A stretch of 64,000 bases of DNA from Dongia deserti (GTDB taxonomy: Bacteria; Pseudomonadota; Alphaproteobacteria; Dongiales; Dongiaceae). This document shows, piece by piece, positions 16,414-25,185 of this stretch. The notes beneath the pieces were generated by a model. It was given only the letters and a program-made list of their open reading frames with translations, was not told the DNA's origin and did no database searches. Where the stretch lies: positions 37,347 to 101,346 of the forward strand of contig NZ_QORW01000022.1 of the NCBI RefSeq assembly GCF_003574735.1. Direction: 5' to 3'. The stretch's first letter is position 1, and every line of letters starts with the position of its first letter. Made by a program: the position numbers and the translations under genes.

Positions 16414-17940
16414 TTACTGGACCAGCTTGACCCGCCCTTCGACCTTCGGCGCGATCGTGCCGGCCTTGGCGATGTAGGACATCACGTGGTCGGCCAGCAG
16501 CGTACCATCCAACTCGCCCAGGATGACGTTGCCCTCGGCGAGCATCGTATAGCCGTCGCCACCCCGCAGCATGAAATCATTGGTCGCGAGCCGGTATGTC
16601 GCCTGCCTGTCGAGCGGCTTGCCGGCCACCTCCACCGCGACGACGCGGCTGCCGCCGGGCTTCTTCAAGTCCACCTGCATGGTCAGGCCGGACACCTGCG
16701 GGAAACGGCCGGCGCCTTCCTCGACCTGCGCCACACCGTTCTCCAGCGCGGCCAGCAAGGTCGCGCCGGTCACCTCGACCAGCACGGTCTTGTTGCCGAA
16801 GGGCAGCTCCGTCAGCACGTCGCGCCGCAGCAGCCCAGTCCCGGCCGGATATTCCTTGTTGCCGCGAATGCCGCCGCCATTGACGATGGCGATATCGGCG
16901 CCGATCGCCGCGCGCATCGCGTCGGCGATCAGGTTGCCGATGGCTGCCTCGCCGCCGCGCACGGTCGGGCGCCGGCTGTCGAGCGGCGTCTGGGTCGTGC
17001 CGATGGCGACATCCAGCTCCTTGGACAGCTGGGCCTCGAGCTCCTTGGTCTTGGCTGCGGCCGCCGCGCTTGGCTCCACGTTCGCGGTATCGATCAGGCG
17101 GAAGTTCGGCCACCACGTGACGCTGCGCCGGCCATTCTCCTCCTCGACATCGATGGCAAGATCGATGGCGGTCACGAACTCGGCCTGTTCCTTGGATTCT
17201 GCCAGCAGGGTCTTGCCGTCAAAGAAGATATTGAGGTCGTGATCGTCAGCCGACAGGATCACGTCGGCGGCGCGGCTGTCGAACAAGGCGCGATCCTTGG
17301 AGCGCGCCGCATGGGCGACGGCGATCACCAGGTCTGCGCCATTCTTGCGCAGCTGGCCGGCTTCCGCGATGCCGGTTTTGACTGTCGGCAGAAGCACCAG
17401 GTCGCCGGGCGAGGACTTTTCCTGCGAATCGTCTGCGGCGAGGCCGACGACGCCCACTTTCACACCGCCGAATTCGAAGACCTTGGTAGCGGCGAAGCCG
17501 GGGAGGGGCTTGCCGTCGGGGCCTTGCAGGTTGGCGGCGAACAGCGGGAACTTGGCCTCGCTCATCCGCTGCCGGAAGACATCCGGTCCGAAATCGAATT
17601 CGTGATTGCCCGGCACGAAGACATCGGGTGGCGCGATGTTCAGCAGCTCGATCACGTGGCGGCCATGATCGAAACCGGACATCAGAGAGGGCGACAGGGT
17701 ATCCCCGGCATGGACATAGAGCAGATGCCCGCCCTTCGCACGCTCCTGCTCAACCACGCCGGCCAGCCGTGCGAAGCCGCCGCGCGGGCCGGCGCCTTCC
17801 ATCTTGTCGATGTCGTTGACCAGCAGGAGTGTGAGGTTGACGGTCTCGGCTTGCGCGGGAACTGCCGCCAGCACAAGCAGGATCGGGCCTACGATCAGGC
17901 GCCCGGTGCGACGAAAGATGTGATGTCCATGGTGAAACAT
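16414..17940 (-). CDS. Periplasmic 5'-nucleotidase/UshA-family phosphoesterase
   Basis: A 508-residue secreted metallophosphoesterase. A signal peptide covers residues 1-32 (hydrophobic LIVGPILLVLAAVPAQAE). The metallophosphatase domain follows with VHAGDTLSPS, GNHEFDFG and VAHAAR. The 5'-nucleotidase C-terminal domain has NGGGIRG and RGGDGYTML, which hold the nucleoside base. Normally the first metal motif is N-D-x-H; here it is NDID, and the usual GHxH late motif reads SADDHDL. Metal ligation therefore looks altered and activity on nucleotides is probable but not certain. It is in the same orientation as the EamA transporter, with a gap of about 25 bp. Confidence 0.88.
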   Translation of the reverse strand: MFHHGHHIFRRTGRLIVGPILLVLAAVPAQAETVNLTLLLVNDIDKMEGAGPRGGFARLAGVVEQERAKGGHLLYVHAGDTLSPSLMSGFDHGRHVIELLNIAPPDVFVPGNHEFDFGPDVFRQRMSEAKFPLFAANLQGPDGKPLPGFAATKVFEFGGVKVGVVGLAADDSQEKSSPGDLVLLPTVKTGIAEAGQLRKNGADLVIAVAHAARSKDRALFDSRAADVILSADDHDLNIFFDGKTLLAESKEQAEFVTAIDLAIDVEEENGRRSVTWWPNFRLIDTANVEPSAAAAAKTKELEAQLSKELDVAIGTTQTPLDSRRPTVRGGEAAIGNLIADAMRAAIGADIAIVNGGGIRGNKEYPAGTGLLRRDVLTELPFGNKTVLVEVTGATLLAALENGVAQVEEGAGRFPQVSGLTMQVDLKKPGGSRVVAVEVAGKPLDRQATYRLATNDFMLRGGDGYTMLAEGNVILGELDGTLLADHVMSYIAKAGTIAPKVEGRVKLVQ

Positions 17941-18012
17941 GCATCCCTCCCATCGTGATATCGCGATGGGAGTCTTACCCCGGCTGTCGTGACACGCGCA
18001 ATGTCAGGCTGA

Positions 18013-19245
18013 TTATGCGAGCGCCTGATCCAAAGCTGTCAGCAGCCGATCGATATCGCGATCGTCGTTGTAGTGCGCCAAGCCGATGCGCACCACGCCA
18101 TCCTCCGCCGTCAACCCCAGCGCCTTGATCAAGCGCGCGGCCCAGAAATCGCCGTGGCCGATGGCGATCTGCCGCGCGTTGAGCTTGGCGACGATATCGG
18201 CGGACGAGCGGCCGGGCACATGGAATGCGATGACCGGCGCAAGACGACCGTCGCTGCTCGGCTGGCGGCCGACAATGCGTACCTCGCGGCGCGATCCCAG
18301 AAAGGCCGTGATCTTGTCCGCGAGCTTTGCCTCATGCGTACCGATCAATTGATAGACGCGCTGCAGCCGTGCGTGGAAGCGATTGGCCGGCGTCAGCTTA
18401 TGATGGGCGTGCAGCTTGTCGAAATAGTCCGCAATGCCGACGCACCCGGCCGCGAGCTCGTGATTGGGCCCGCCGGGCAGGAACTTGTACGCGACGTTCT
18501 CGTCAGTGATGAAATGGTGGTTCTGGTTGCGCAGCTGCTTCAAGACCTCGCGCTTGCCATAGAGCACCGACTGATGCGGGCCGCACACCTTGTACAGGCT
18601 GAAGACATAGAAGTCGCAATCGAGTGCCTTGACGTCGACCGGGAAGTGCGGCGCATAGGCGGTTCCATCGACGAAGGCGAGAGCGCCTGCCGCGCGGATT
18701 TTCTTCGCCAGCGCGGGCACGTCATGCACGATCGAGGCGACGTTGGAGCAGTGGGTGAACGCCACCAGCTTCGTGCGCGCGGAGAGAAGCTCGTCCAGAA
18801 TCTCGTAGCGCAACGCGCCGGTCTTGCGATCCACCGGCCATTCGCGGACGACGATGCCGAACTCCTCCAGGCGGCGCCAAGCGCCGACATTGGCCTCGTG
18901 ATCCTGCTCGGTCACGATGATCTCGTCGCCCGGCTTGAACTGATGCCGCAGCGCCTGCGTCATCAGGTAGACATGCATGGTGGTGGAGGGGCCGAGCACG
19001 ATTTCGTCATGATCAGCATTGATGAACTCCGCCATCAGATGCTTGCCGTGCTCGATCCGCTCGGTCGCACGACGCGAGGACGCGAAGTTCCAGTTCGGCT
19101 GGACCTGCGTCTCGCTCATATATTCGCGCGTGCTCTCGATCACCTGGCGCGGCACATAGGTCCCGCCGGCATTCTCGACGAACACCCAGCCATCGGCGAG
19201 TGGTGGGAACTGCTCGCGCACGAAGGCAGTGTCGAGAGCGGTCAT
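18013..19245 (-). CDS. Class V aminotransferase (cysteine desulfurase-like)
   Basis: A 410-residue PLP enzyme of fold type I, class V. The PLP aspartate lies in LAFVDGTAYAPH (about residue 193) and the lysine in DFYVFSLYKVCGPHQSVLYG (about 218). The N-terminus GWVFVENAGGTYVPRQVIE matches cysteine desulfurase-like/isopenicillin epimerase-type proteins. No SUF or ISC genes are adjacent, so a role in Fe-S assembly is not supported. I favour an uncharacterised desulfurase-like or lyase activity. The start MTALDTAF was preferred over an upstream start because the family begins there. Confidence 0.88.
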   Translation of the reverse strand: MTALDTAFVREQFPPLADGWVFVENAGGTYVPRQVIESTREYMSETQVQPNWNFASSRRATERIEHGKHLMAEFINADHDEIVLGPSTTMHVYLMTQALRHQFKPGDEIIVTEQDHEANVGAWRRLEEFGIVVREWPVDRKTGALRYEILDELLSARTKLVAFTHCSNVASIVHDVPALAKKIRAAGALAFVDGTAYAPHFPVDVKALDCDFYVFSLYKVCGPHQSVLYGKREVLKQLRNQNHHFITDENVAYKFLPGGPNHELAAGCVGIADYFDKLHAHHKLTPANRFHARLQRVYQLIGTHEAKLADKITAFLGSRREVRIVGRQPSSDGRLAPVIAFHVPGRSSADIVAKLNARQIAIGHGDFWAARLIKALGLTAEDGVVRIGLAHYNDDRDIDRLLTALDQALA

Positions 19246-19284
19246 GCCATGGTTTCGATCTGATTGCACCGCTTCTCTTCCGTC

Positions 19285-19382
19285 ATCGCCGGGCGAGGAG
19301 CGAAGCGACAAGACCCGGTGATCCGAGTTTGGACGTGCCGCTTGCAGGCAAATTTGGATGGCCGGATCTTCGTTCCGGCCGT
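19285..19382. repeat. Two intergenic palindromic repeats (BIME-like)
   Basis: ATCGCCGGG (19285-19293) pairs with CCCGGTGAT (19314-19322), and ATGGCCGGA (19358-19366) pairs with TCCGGCCGT (19374-19382), each with one G:T mismatch. GCCGGG/CCCGGC palindromes of this kind are dispersed between genes in many alphaproteobacteria. They occupy the gap between two PLP-enzyme genes and could act as transcription attenuators. Confidence 0.55.
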
Positions 19383-19410
19383 GAGGGGGAGAGCCAGTCT
19401 GGATGGGTGA

Positions 19411-20556
19411 TCACGATCTTGCCCTCAGGGCCGTGCTGTTGAGTGTTCGCAGGAACCGTGAAACCCGTGCGAGCCCTTCCTCCAGCACAGCGCGGTTGTT
19501 CGCGTAGCCGATCCGGACATAGCCTTCCATATCCAAGGCGCTGCCGGGCGTGAACATGACTCCCTCGGCCTCGAGCAGGCGGATGCAGAATTCTTGCGAC
19601 GGCATGTCGAAATCGTATTTCAGCAGGGCGACCGTGCCGCCTTTTGGCTTCACGTAGGAGATCGACGGTTCCTGCGCCACCCAGCGATCGAGGAATGCGA
19701 GGTTGGTGCGCACGATGTCGCGGTTGCGGGCCAGGATGGCGTCGCGATGTTCCAGCGCGATCGAGGCAAAGTGGTCATCCAGCATGCCGACGCTGATGGT
19801 GTTGTAGTCGCGGTGGATCGAGACGGCGCGGATCAAGTCGACCGGCCCCACGATCCAGCCCAGCCGCAGGCCCGCCAGTGAGAAGGCCTTGGACATGCTG
19901 CCGGTGCTGATGCCGCGCTCATAGAGGTCGGCCATCGACACGGTGAGCTCGTCGCCCACCTGGTCCACGCCGCGATACACCTCGTCACAGAGGACATGCG
20001 CGCCGCAGCGGGCAGCCATGTCGGCGATTCGCTGCATCATCGCCCGGTCCATCAGCGAGCCGGTCGGATTGTTCGGGTTGTTGATGGCGATCAGCTTGGT
20101 GTTGGGCGTGACGAGGCGCTCGATGTCGTCGAGATCGGGGAGGAAGCCGTTCTCCTCGCGCAACTTGTGGATCTGCACGTCGGCGCCGTAGCTCTCCGGA
20201 ATCGAATAATGCTGCTGGTAGGTCGGCACCACCGAGATGACGCGATCGCCCGGTTCCACCAGGGTCGCGTAGACCAGCGCGTTGGCGCCGATCGCGCCGT
20301 GGGTGATGACGACGTTCTCCGGCGCTTGCCGGGAATAGAGCGCCGCCACATTGCGCCGCAGCCGCTCGGAACCCTCGATGGCACCGTAGGTGAGCTTGAG
20401 CGGCAGCAGCTCGTCCACAATGACGGCGCGCTTGTCTGCCATGTCCAGCAGCTGCGCAACGGTCAGCGATTCAACGCACGTCTCAGCCAGGTTGTAGGCG
20501 CACTGCGTCTCGTACTGGTTCATCCAGATTTCGACGCCAAACGGCTTGATCTTCAT
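19411..20556 (-). CDS. Class I/II aminotransferase
   Basis: A 381-residue PLP-dependent aminotransferase of the AspC-like fold. NNPNNPTGS (residues about 169-177), the PLP aspartate in CDEVYRGVD (about 202), the Schiff-base lysine in STGSMSKAFSLAGLRLGW (about 231) and the terminal arginine in GYVRIGYANN are all present. The start MKIKPFGVEIWMNQYE lies 17 bp after the pyrE stop, so it is probably co-transcribed with pyrE. The amino-group donor is unassigned; the MNQYE N-terminus resembles capreomycidine-synthase/VioD-like aminotransferases. Confidence 0.9.
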   Translation of the reverse strand: MKIKPFGVEIWMNQYETQCAYNLAETCVESLTVAQLLDMADKRAVIVDELLPLKLTYGAIEGSERLRRNVAALYSRQAPENVVITHGAIGANALVYATLVEPGDRVISVVPTYQQHYSIPESYGADVQIHKLREENGFLPDLDDIERLVTPNTKLIAINNPNNPTGSLMDRAMMQRIADMAARCGAHVLCDEVYRGVDQVGDELTVSMADLYERGISTGSMSKAFSLAGLRLGWIVGPVDLIRAVSIHRDYNTISVGMLDDHFASIALEHRDAILARNRDIVRTNLAFLDRWVAQEPSISYVKPKGGTVALLKYDFDMPSQEFCIRLLEAEGVMFTPGSALDMEGYVRIGYANNRAVLEEGLARVSRFLRTLNSTALRARS

Positions 20557-20573
20557 GATGGGCGCTCGCTGGC

Positions 20574-21266
20574 CTATTCCTTGCTGGCCGGGTTCTTTCC
20601 GCCACGCGCCGCGGACCAGGCTTCGGGGTTCTCGAGGAACGAGCGCACGTCCTTCGCCTCCTCCGCGCTGAGGTGGCCGAGATCGCCGGCGACCTGCAGG
20701 ACATCCCACCAGGTGGCAAGGCCGATGAGGGTGACGCCCTGCGCTTTCAGGTCGTCGAGCGCCTGCGGGAAAATGCCGTAATGGAACACGACCAGCGCAT
20801 GGCTGACCTTCCCGCCGGCATTGCGGATGGCGTTGATGAAGTTGAGCTTGCTGCCGCCGTCGGTCGCCAAGTCTTCGACCAGCAGCGTCCGAGCACCTTC
20901 GGGCAAGACACCCTCGATTTGCGCATTGCGGCCGAAGCCCTTCGGCTTCTTGCGGATATAGGCCATGGGCAGGCCGAGCTTGTCGGCGATCCAGGCGGCG
21001 TAGGGAATGCCGGCGGTCTCGCCGCCCGCGATCACGTCCAGGCTTTCCACGCCGATCTCGCGCCAGATTGCTTCGATGGCATGGCCGGTGATCAGCATAC
21101 GCGCACGGGGATAGCCGATCACCTTGCGGCAATCGACATAGACCGGACTGGCGCGGCCGGACGTCAAGATGAAGGGGTCTTTGGGCCGCATCAGGACGGC
21201 GCCAATCTCCAACAGAACGCGCGCGACGGCGGGGCCGGAGGGACCGGCGGAACCCGGGCTGGTCAT
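20574..21266 (-). CDS. pyrE: Orotate phosphoribosyltransferase
   Basis: Transfers orotate to PRPP to make OMP, the fifth step of pyrimidine synthesis. It has 230 residues, in the usual range for the family. FILTSGRASPVYVDCRKVI and IAGGETAGIPYAAWIAD are the orotate and pyrophosphate regions, YIRKKPKGFGRNAQIEG is the flexible catalytic loop, and TLLVEDLATDGGSKLNFI is the PRPP-binding signature. The ATG at 21266 has GGGAGA nine bases upstream; a TTG six codons earlier is less likely. The C-terminal 40 residues (LSAEEAKDVRSFLENPEAW) extend the core, as in other alphaproteobacterial PyrE proteins. Confidence 0.95.
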   Translation of the reverse strand: MTSPGSAGPSGPAVARVLLEIGAVLMRPKDPFILTSGRASPVYVDCRKVIGYPRARMLITGHAIEAIWREIGVESLDVIAGGETAGIPYAAWIADKLGLPMAYIRKKPKGFGRNAQIEGVLPEGARTLLVEDLATDGGSKLNFINAIRNAGGKVSHALVVFHYGIFPQALDDLKAQGVTLIGLATWWDVLQVAGDLGHLSAEEAKDVRSFLENPEAWSAARGGKNPASKE

Positions 21267-21393
21267 ATTGAGTCTATCTCCCAACGCAAGGTGGGATGGT
21301 TCTAGCGGTTGGACCAGTGTTCATGCAATTGTTAACCTACCCTTGGCGGCTTTGCCGCTAGAATGGTCTGGGCTGAATTGAGCTAGGATTTCA

Positions 21394-22566
21394 ATGGCGT
21401 CGGCACCGCTCTCTCTCGCGCGCCGCATGCTGTTCGGCAGGAAGGCCGGCCTCGACGGCACGCTCCCGCCGGGCAAACGGCCGTTCCGTGTCCTGTCCAT
21501 TGACGGCGGCGGGATCCGCGGCATCCTGCCGGCCATGGTGCTGGCCGACCTGGAGCGGCGCACCAACCGGCCGATCATCGACCTGTTCGACATGATCGTC
21601 GGAACCTCGAGCGGCGGGCTGATCGCCCTGGCGCTCGCCTGCCCCGGTGAAGGCGGACGGCCGCGTCATACCGCGCGGGACGTCGTCCGAGTCTATGAAG
21701 CAGATGGCAAGCGCGTCTTCTCGCGCTCGGTCTGGCACAAGATCCGCGCCGTCGGCAACTTGGCGGATGAGAAGTATCCGAGCACGGGCCTTGAAGAGGT
21801 CCTGGAAGGATATTTCGGCGATTGCCGGCTCAAGGATGCCCTATGTGACGTGGTCGTGCCGGCCTACGAGATCGAACGGCGCTTTCCGTTCTTCTTCAAG
21901 GTCAGCAACGCGCGCGTGAAGCAGTATTACGACTATCCGATGAAGCAGGTGATCCGCGCTGCCACGGCCGCACCGACCTATTTCGAACCAGCCCGTATCG
22001 AGATCGACGGACCGAACGACTATTATGCTTTGGTCGACGGTGCCCTGTTCGCCTACAACCCCGGCATGTGCGCCTATACCGAGGTGCTGCATCGCTTCCC
22101 GGATCACGAATCCATCATCATGGTCTCGCTCGGCACCGGCGAGCTGACGCGCCGCTTGCCCTATGACGAGGTGAAAGGTTGGGGCGCGGCGCGCTGGGCG
22201 CAGCCGACCTTCGCGCTGATGTGCGATGGCATCTGCGACGTGGTCGACTACCAGCTCCAGCAGCTGCTGCCGCCGACGCCAGGCGGCATGCGGCAATATT
22301 ACCGTTTCCAGGCGCGGCTCGATGTCGGCAACGATGATATGGACGATGCCAGCAGCACCAACATCCGCGTGCTGAAACTGCTGGCGGAGGACATGCTGCA
22401 GGCCAACCGCGCCACACTGAGGCAGCTCTCCGAGCACCTGCTGCACTGGGCGCCGCCCAGGGCCGATGCGCCGCCGCCCAACGTTGCCAACGACCCCATG
22501 CCTTCCGGCGATTCGCTCGCGGAGGCGGCGCAAGCGTTCAAGGCCGAGGCAGCAAGCCGTGACTGA
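21394..22566 (+). CDS. Patatin-like phospholipase
   Basis: A 390-residue acyl hydrolase with the Ser-Asp dyad of patatins. The oxyanion loop DGGGIRG is at about residues 38-44, the nucleophile in GTSSGGLIALA at about 71-75, and the aspartate in VDGALFAYNPG at about 216. There is no signal peptide, so it acts inside the cell or at the inner face of the membrane. This cytosolic sub-type resembles CBASS CapV-type phospholipases, but no CD-NTase lies beside it; the CBASS of this window is 8 kb away in a separate island. Membrane lipid turnover is the default reading. Confidence 0.88.
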   Translation: MASAPLSLARRMLFGRKAGLDGTLPPGKRPFRVLSIDGGGIRGILPAMVLADLERRTNRPIIDLFDMIVGTSSGGLIALALACPGEGGRPRHTARDVVRVYEADGKRVFSRSVWHKIRAVGNLADEKYPSTGLEEVLEGYFGDCRLKDALCDVVVPAYEIERRFPFFFKVSNARVKQYYDYPMKQVIRAATAAPTYFEPARIEIDGPNDYYALVDGALFAYNPGMCAYTEVLHRFPDHESIIMVSLGTGELTRRLPYDEVKGWGAARWAQPTFALMCDGICDVVDYQLQQLLPPTPGGMRQYYRFQARLDVGNDDMDDASSTNIRVLKLLAEDMLQANRATLRQLSEHLLHWAPPRADAPPPNVANDPMPSGDSLAEAAQAFKAEAASRD

Positions 22567-22604
22567 ATCGTGACGTATCCCAAGGCGTGCGTCGAGGTGC
22601 CGTG

Positions 22605-23381
22605 GTGAGCGTCATTCTGGTCGAGCGCAGCCACTCCGCCGCGTTGGCGACGGTTCGGCTGAACCGTCCGGACAAGCGCAATGCCATGACCTTGGACATG
22701 TGGCGCGAGCTCAGGGAGGTCTTCACGCTGCTGGAGCAGGACGTGCAGGTGCGCTGTGTGGTCGTGCGGGGCACGAGCGGTCACTTCGCGGCCGGTGCCG
22801 ATCTGTCGGAATTCCCGGCCCTGCGCGCGACCGCGGAGCAAGCGGAAACCTACGGCCGTCAGATGGTCGCCGCGCTGACGGCGATCCGCGATTGCCGGCA
22901 TCCTACGATCGCTGCGATCGAAGGCCTGTGCGTGGGCGGCGGCCTTGAGATCGCGTTGATGTGCGACCTGCGGCTCGGCGCGGCAGACAGCCGCTATGGA
23001 GTCCCGATTCAGAAGGTCGGCGTGGCGATGCCCTATCCGGAGCTCGCCATTTTGACTCACATGCTGGGCCGCCCGACCATGCTGGCCTTGCTGCTGGAGG
23101 GGCAGCTGCATGATGCCTCCTGGGCGGAACGGCACGGCCTTCTGACCCGAACCGTGGCCGATCTTGAAGCCGAGTTAGCGGCCACAATCGGACGTATCTT
23201 GACCGGGTCTCCCGCCTCGCATCGCCACCACAAAAGCTTCACACAACGTGCCGTCGATGTGCTCCAGTCTCTCGATGCAGAGGATATCCGGCGCTCCTAT
23301 GCGGCGGTGGAATCCGAGGACTATCGGGAGGGAATCGACGCCTTCCTCGCGCGACGGACTCCGAAATTCCCGGGTAATTGA
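22605..23381 (+). CDS. Enoyl-CoA hydratase/isomerase family protein
   Basis: A 258-residue crotonase-fold enzyme. LNRPDKRNAMTLDMWRELRE is the N-terminal family signature; SGHFAAGADLSEFP (about 57-70) forms the oxyanion-hole segment, and AIEGLCVGGGLEIALMCDLR (about 100-119) is the second. In hydratases two glutamates flank the active site; here the first candidate is in GGGLEIAL, and the second position lies in VAMPYPELAIL. Hydratase against isomerase or hydrolase activity is therefore uncertain. The GTG at 22605 is chosen for its GAGGTG six bases upstream. It follows the patatin gene by under 40 bp, so both may process acyl chains. Confidence 0.88.
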   Translation: MSVILVERSHSAALATVRLNRPDKRNAMTLDMWRELREVFTLLEQDVQVRCVVVRGTSGHFAAGADLSEFPALRATAEQAETYGRQMVAALTAIRDCRHPTIAAIEGLCVGGGLEIALMCDLRLGAADSRYGVPIQKVGVAMPYPELAILTHMLGRPTMLALLLEGQLHDASWAERHGLLTRTVADLEAELAATIGRILTGSPASHRHHKSFTQRAVDVLQSLDAEDIRRSYAAVESEDYREGIDAFLARRTPKFPGN

Positions 23382-23497
23382 ATCTCTGGCAATTGAATCT
23401 AGGATTTGAAACATCTGGATTGGACGAAGCGGTCCCTCGAGGTTAAAGTGATTCCAGGGACGGTGGCTCGCCGCCATCGGAAAGGGACGGTGAAGCA

Positions 23498-23902
23498 ATG
23501 AAAGAGCTGCAAGAAGGCTTGCGGATGCCCTATCGCGACTTCTGGGTCGCTTATCTGGATGCCCACCGCAAGCCCGCGACCAGAGGGATGCACTATCTGG
23601 CGACACTCACGGGTATCGGCGGAGCGGTGTTGGCAGTCTGGCTGGAGTTCCTCTGGTTCATGGCAGGCGGCATCGCTCTCGGCGTCGTCATAGCCGTCAG
23701 TTCGCACCACCTGATCGAGCACAACCAGCCGTTGATCCGGGTCAATCCGTTCTATGGTGCAGTGTCGGATCTCAGGATGTGCTGGCTCGCTTTGACAGGC
23801 GGGTTGACCGCGGAATACGCGCGGCTCGGGCTTGGCCGGCCAGGACCGAAGGAGCGCGTGGCAACCGTGCCGGCGAGGGACACGGCAGCCCGTCCGGCGT
23901 AG
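23498..23902 (+). CDS. DUF962/Mpo1-like membrane protein
   Basis: A 134-residue protein with two close hydrophobic spans (about 33-60, ATLTGIGGAVLAVWLEFLWF, and 58-75). The family pattern is DFWVAYLDAHRKPATRGMHY at the N-terminus and SSHHLIEHNQP in the middle. The yeast member Mpo1 is an iron-dependent dioxygenase of 2-hydroxy fatty acids that uses conserved histidines; H23, H32 and the HH-x3-H cluster are retained here. Function in bacteria is inferred from the family. It follows the enoyl-CoA hydratase gene on the same strand. Confidence 0.82.
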   Translation: MKELQEGLRMPYRDFWVAYLDAHRKPATRGMHYLATLTGIGGAVLAVWLEFLWFMAGGIALGVVIAVSSHHLIEHNQPLIRVNPFYGAVSDLRMCWLALTGGLTAEYARLGLGRPGPKERVATVPARDTAARPA

Positions 23903-23917
23903 CCTCGACGCCTCCTC

Positions 23918-24328
23918 TCAACCGCGAGGCGTCACGTAGCGGAAGGTTCCATCGCCGCGCGCGATCACGCGGCCATCCTGGCTTTTGATCTCGGCCGTTC
24001 CATAGGCGATGGTGCGTCCGCCACCGATGTGCCGACCGATCGCGGTCAGCACGTCGCCCACTTTCGCCTGACCCAGGAACTGCATCGACAACGACAGGGT
24101 GACAGCGGGCAGGGCCTTGTCAGGTCCCTGCGCCAAGGCGACCGCGACTCCCGCTGCGGTATCGATCAGAGTGGCGAGCGAGCCGCCATGGGGCACGTTG
24201 AGCCGGTTCAGATGTTTGCGTTCCACGGCGAGCTCCAGCTCGCAATAGCCGGTGTCGCGCTTGGTGACGCGATACCCGATCAGCTCGGAATAGTCGCTGC
24301 GCGGGTGCTGCCAGTCCATGTCGTTCAT
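23918..24328 (-). CDS. PaaI-family thioesterase
   Basis: A 136-residue hot-dog fold acyl-CoA thioesterase. The core motif LNVPHGGSLATLIDTAAGVA (about residues 43-62) matches the HGG-x-x-x-x-x-D active-site region of PaaI/YbgC-like enzymes. LSLSMQFLGQAKVGDVL is the central strand pair. The start MNDMDWQHPR was chosen because the frame upstream runs into a tandem repeat. It probably hydrolyses aromatic or medium-chain acyl-CoA as a homotetramer. Confidence 0.88.
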   Translation of the reverse strand: MNDMDWQHPRSDYSELIGYRVTKRDTGYCELELAVERKHLNRLNVPHGGSLATLIDTAAGVAVALAQGPDKALPAVTLSLSMQFLGQAKVGDVLTAIGRHIGGGRTIAYGTAEIKSQDGRVIARGDGTFRYVTPRG

Positions 24329-24349
24329 CAGTGGTTCACCTGTTGTGAC

Positions 24350-24463
24350 GTGGTCGCGTTTTCGGCGTCGAACCGGCTTCCACTTCGGCGGAAAGCGCTC
24401 TTCGAAGTGGTCGCGTTTCTGTCGCCGAATCTGCTTCCAGTTCGGCGGGCAACGCTCCGGGAG
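24350..24463. repeat. Two tandem copies of a 57-bp repeat
   Basis: Copies start at 24350 and 24407, each opening GTGGTCGCGTTT and containing GAA-C-GGCTTCCA-TTCGGCGG in the middle. On the minus strand they translate as PPKWKPVRRRKRDH-type sequence, a phrase I recall from dispersed repeats in alphaproteobacteria. They sit between the thioesterase start and the first GST gene. Confidence 0.6.
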
Positions 24464-24547
24464 ACCCGGCATGATCGGCAAGCGCCCTTGCCAGCTCAAG
24501 GGAAATCCTCAAGACTGCCGGCGATTGCGGGCGCGGACGAAGGCAGG

Positions 24548-25171
24548 ATGATCGATCTCTACACCTGGGGCACGCCGAACGGCCACAAGATCCACATCAT
24601 GCTGGAGGAGACCGGTCTGCCGTACCGGATCCACAAGGTGGACATCGGCGCGAAGGAGCAGTTCAGCCCCGAATACGTGAAGATCAATCCCAACAGCAAA
24701 ATCCCCGCGATCATCGACCGGGACGGCCCCGACGGCGGGCCGGTGACTATCTTCGAATCCGGTGCCATCCTGTTGTATCTGGCGGAGAAGACCGGGCGCT
24801 TCCTGCCCGCGGAGGACGAGCCGCGCGCCCGCGTGCTGGAATGGCTGATGTTCCAGATGGGCAATATCGGGCCCATGTTCGGCCAGTGCTATCACTTCAG
24901 GAGCTCGGCGCCCGAGCGCATTCCCTACACCATCGACCGCTACACCCGTGAAGTGGGACGGCTCTACGGCGTGATGGACAAGCGCCTTTCCACGGGCGCC
25001 TATCTCGGTGGCGAGGAATTCTCGATCGCCGACATCGCGACCTGGCCGTGGACCAAGAATCCCGCTGCCTATGACCAGGACCCAGAGGACTTCCCGCACG
25101 TCAAGAAGTGGATCAAAAAGATCAGCGAACGGCCGACAGTGAAGCGCGCGCTGCGCGTGCTGGATGCTTGA
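24548..25171 (+). CDS. Glutathione S-transferase (YfcG/Nu-like), copy 1
   Basis: A 207-residue GST. The thioredoxin-fold N-domain begins [20 protein letters not shown]; the TPNGHK loop is where Nu-class enzymes such as YfcG place the glutathione-contacting residues. IPAIIDRD and [15 protein letters not shown] supply the cis-proline and the Glu-Ser pair that hold glutathione. The helical C-domain follows ([11 protein letters not shown] is the N-capping box). The next gene is a close paralogue 14 bp downstream. Disulfide-bond reductase activity with glutathione is likely from the family. Confidence 0.92.
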   Translation: MIDLYTWGTPNGHKIHIMLEETGLPYRIHKVDIGAKEQFSPEYVKINPNSKIPAIIDRDGPDGGPVTIFESGAILLYLAEKTGRFLPAEDEPRARVLEWLMFQMGNIGPMFGQCYHFRSSAPERIPYTIDRYTREVGRLYGVMDKRLSTGAYLGGEEFSIADIATWPWTKNPAAYDQDPEDFPHVKKWIKKISERPTVKRALRVLDA

Positions 25172-25185
25172 AGGGACGCGTCGCG

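Noticed and set aside
18013..19245. SufS-type cysteine desulfurase of Fe-S assembly
   Set aside because: No suf or isc gene is adjacent and the family pattern fits a wider group; the narrow name is not supported.
20557..21132. N-terminal extension of the class I aminotransferase
   Set aside because: It overlaps pyrE in another frame and has no aminotransferase residues; the true start is MKIKPFGVEI at 20556.
24029..24547. N-terminal extension of the first GST
   Set aside because: It is antisense to the PaaI thioesterase and passes through the 57-bp repeats; the GST fold begins at [10 protein letters not shown].
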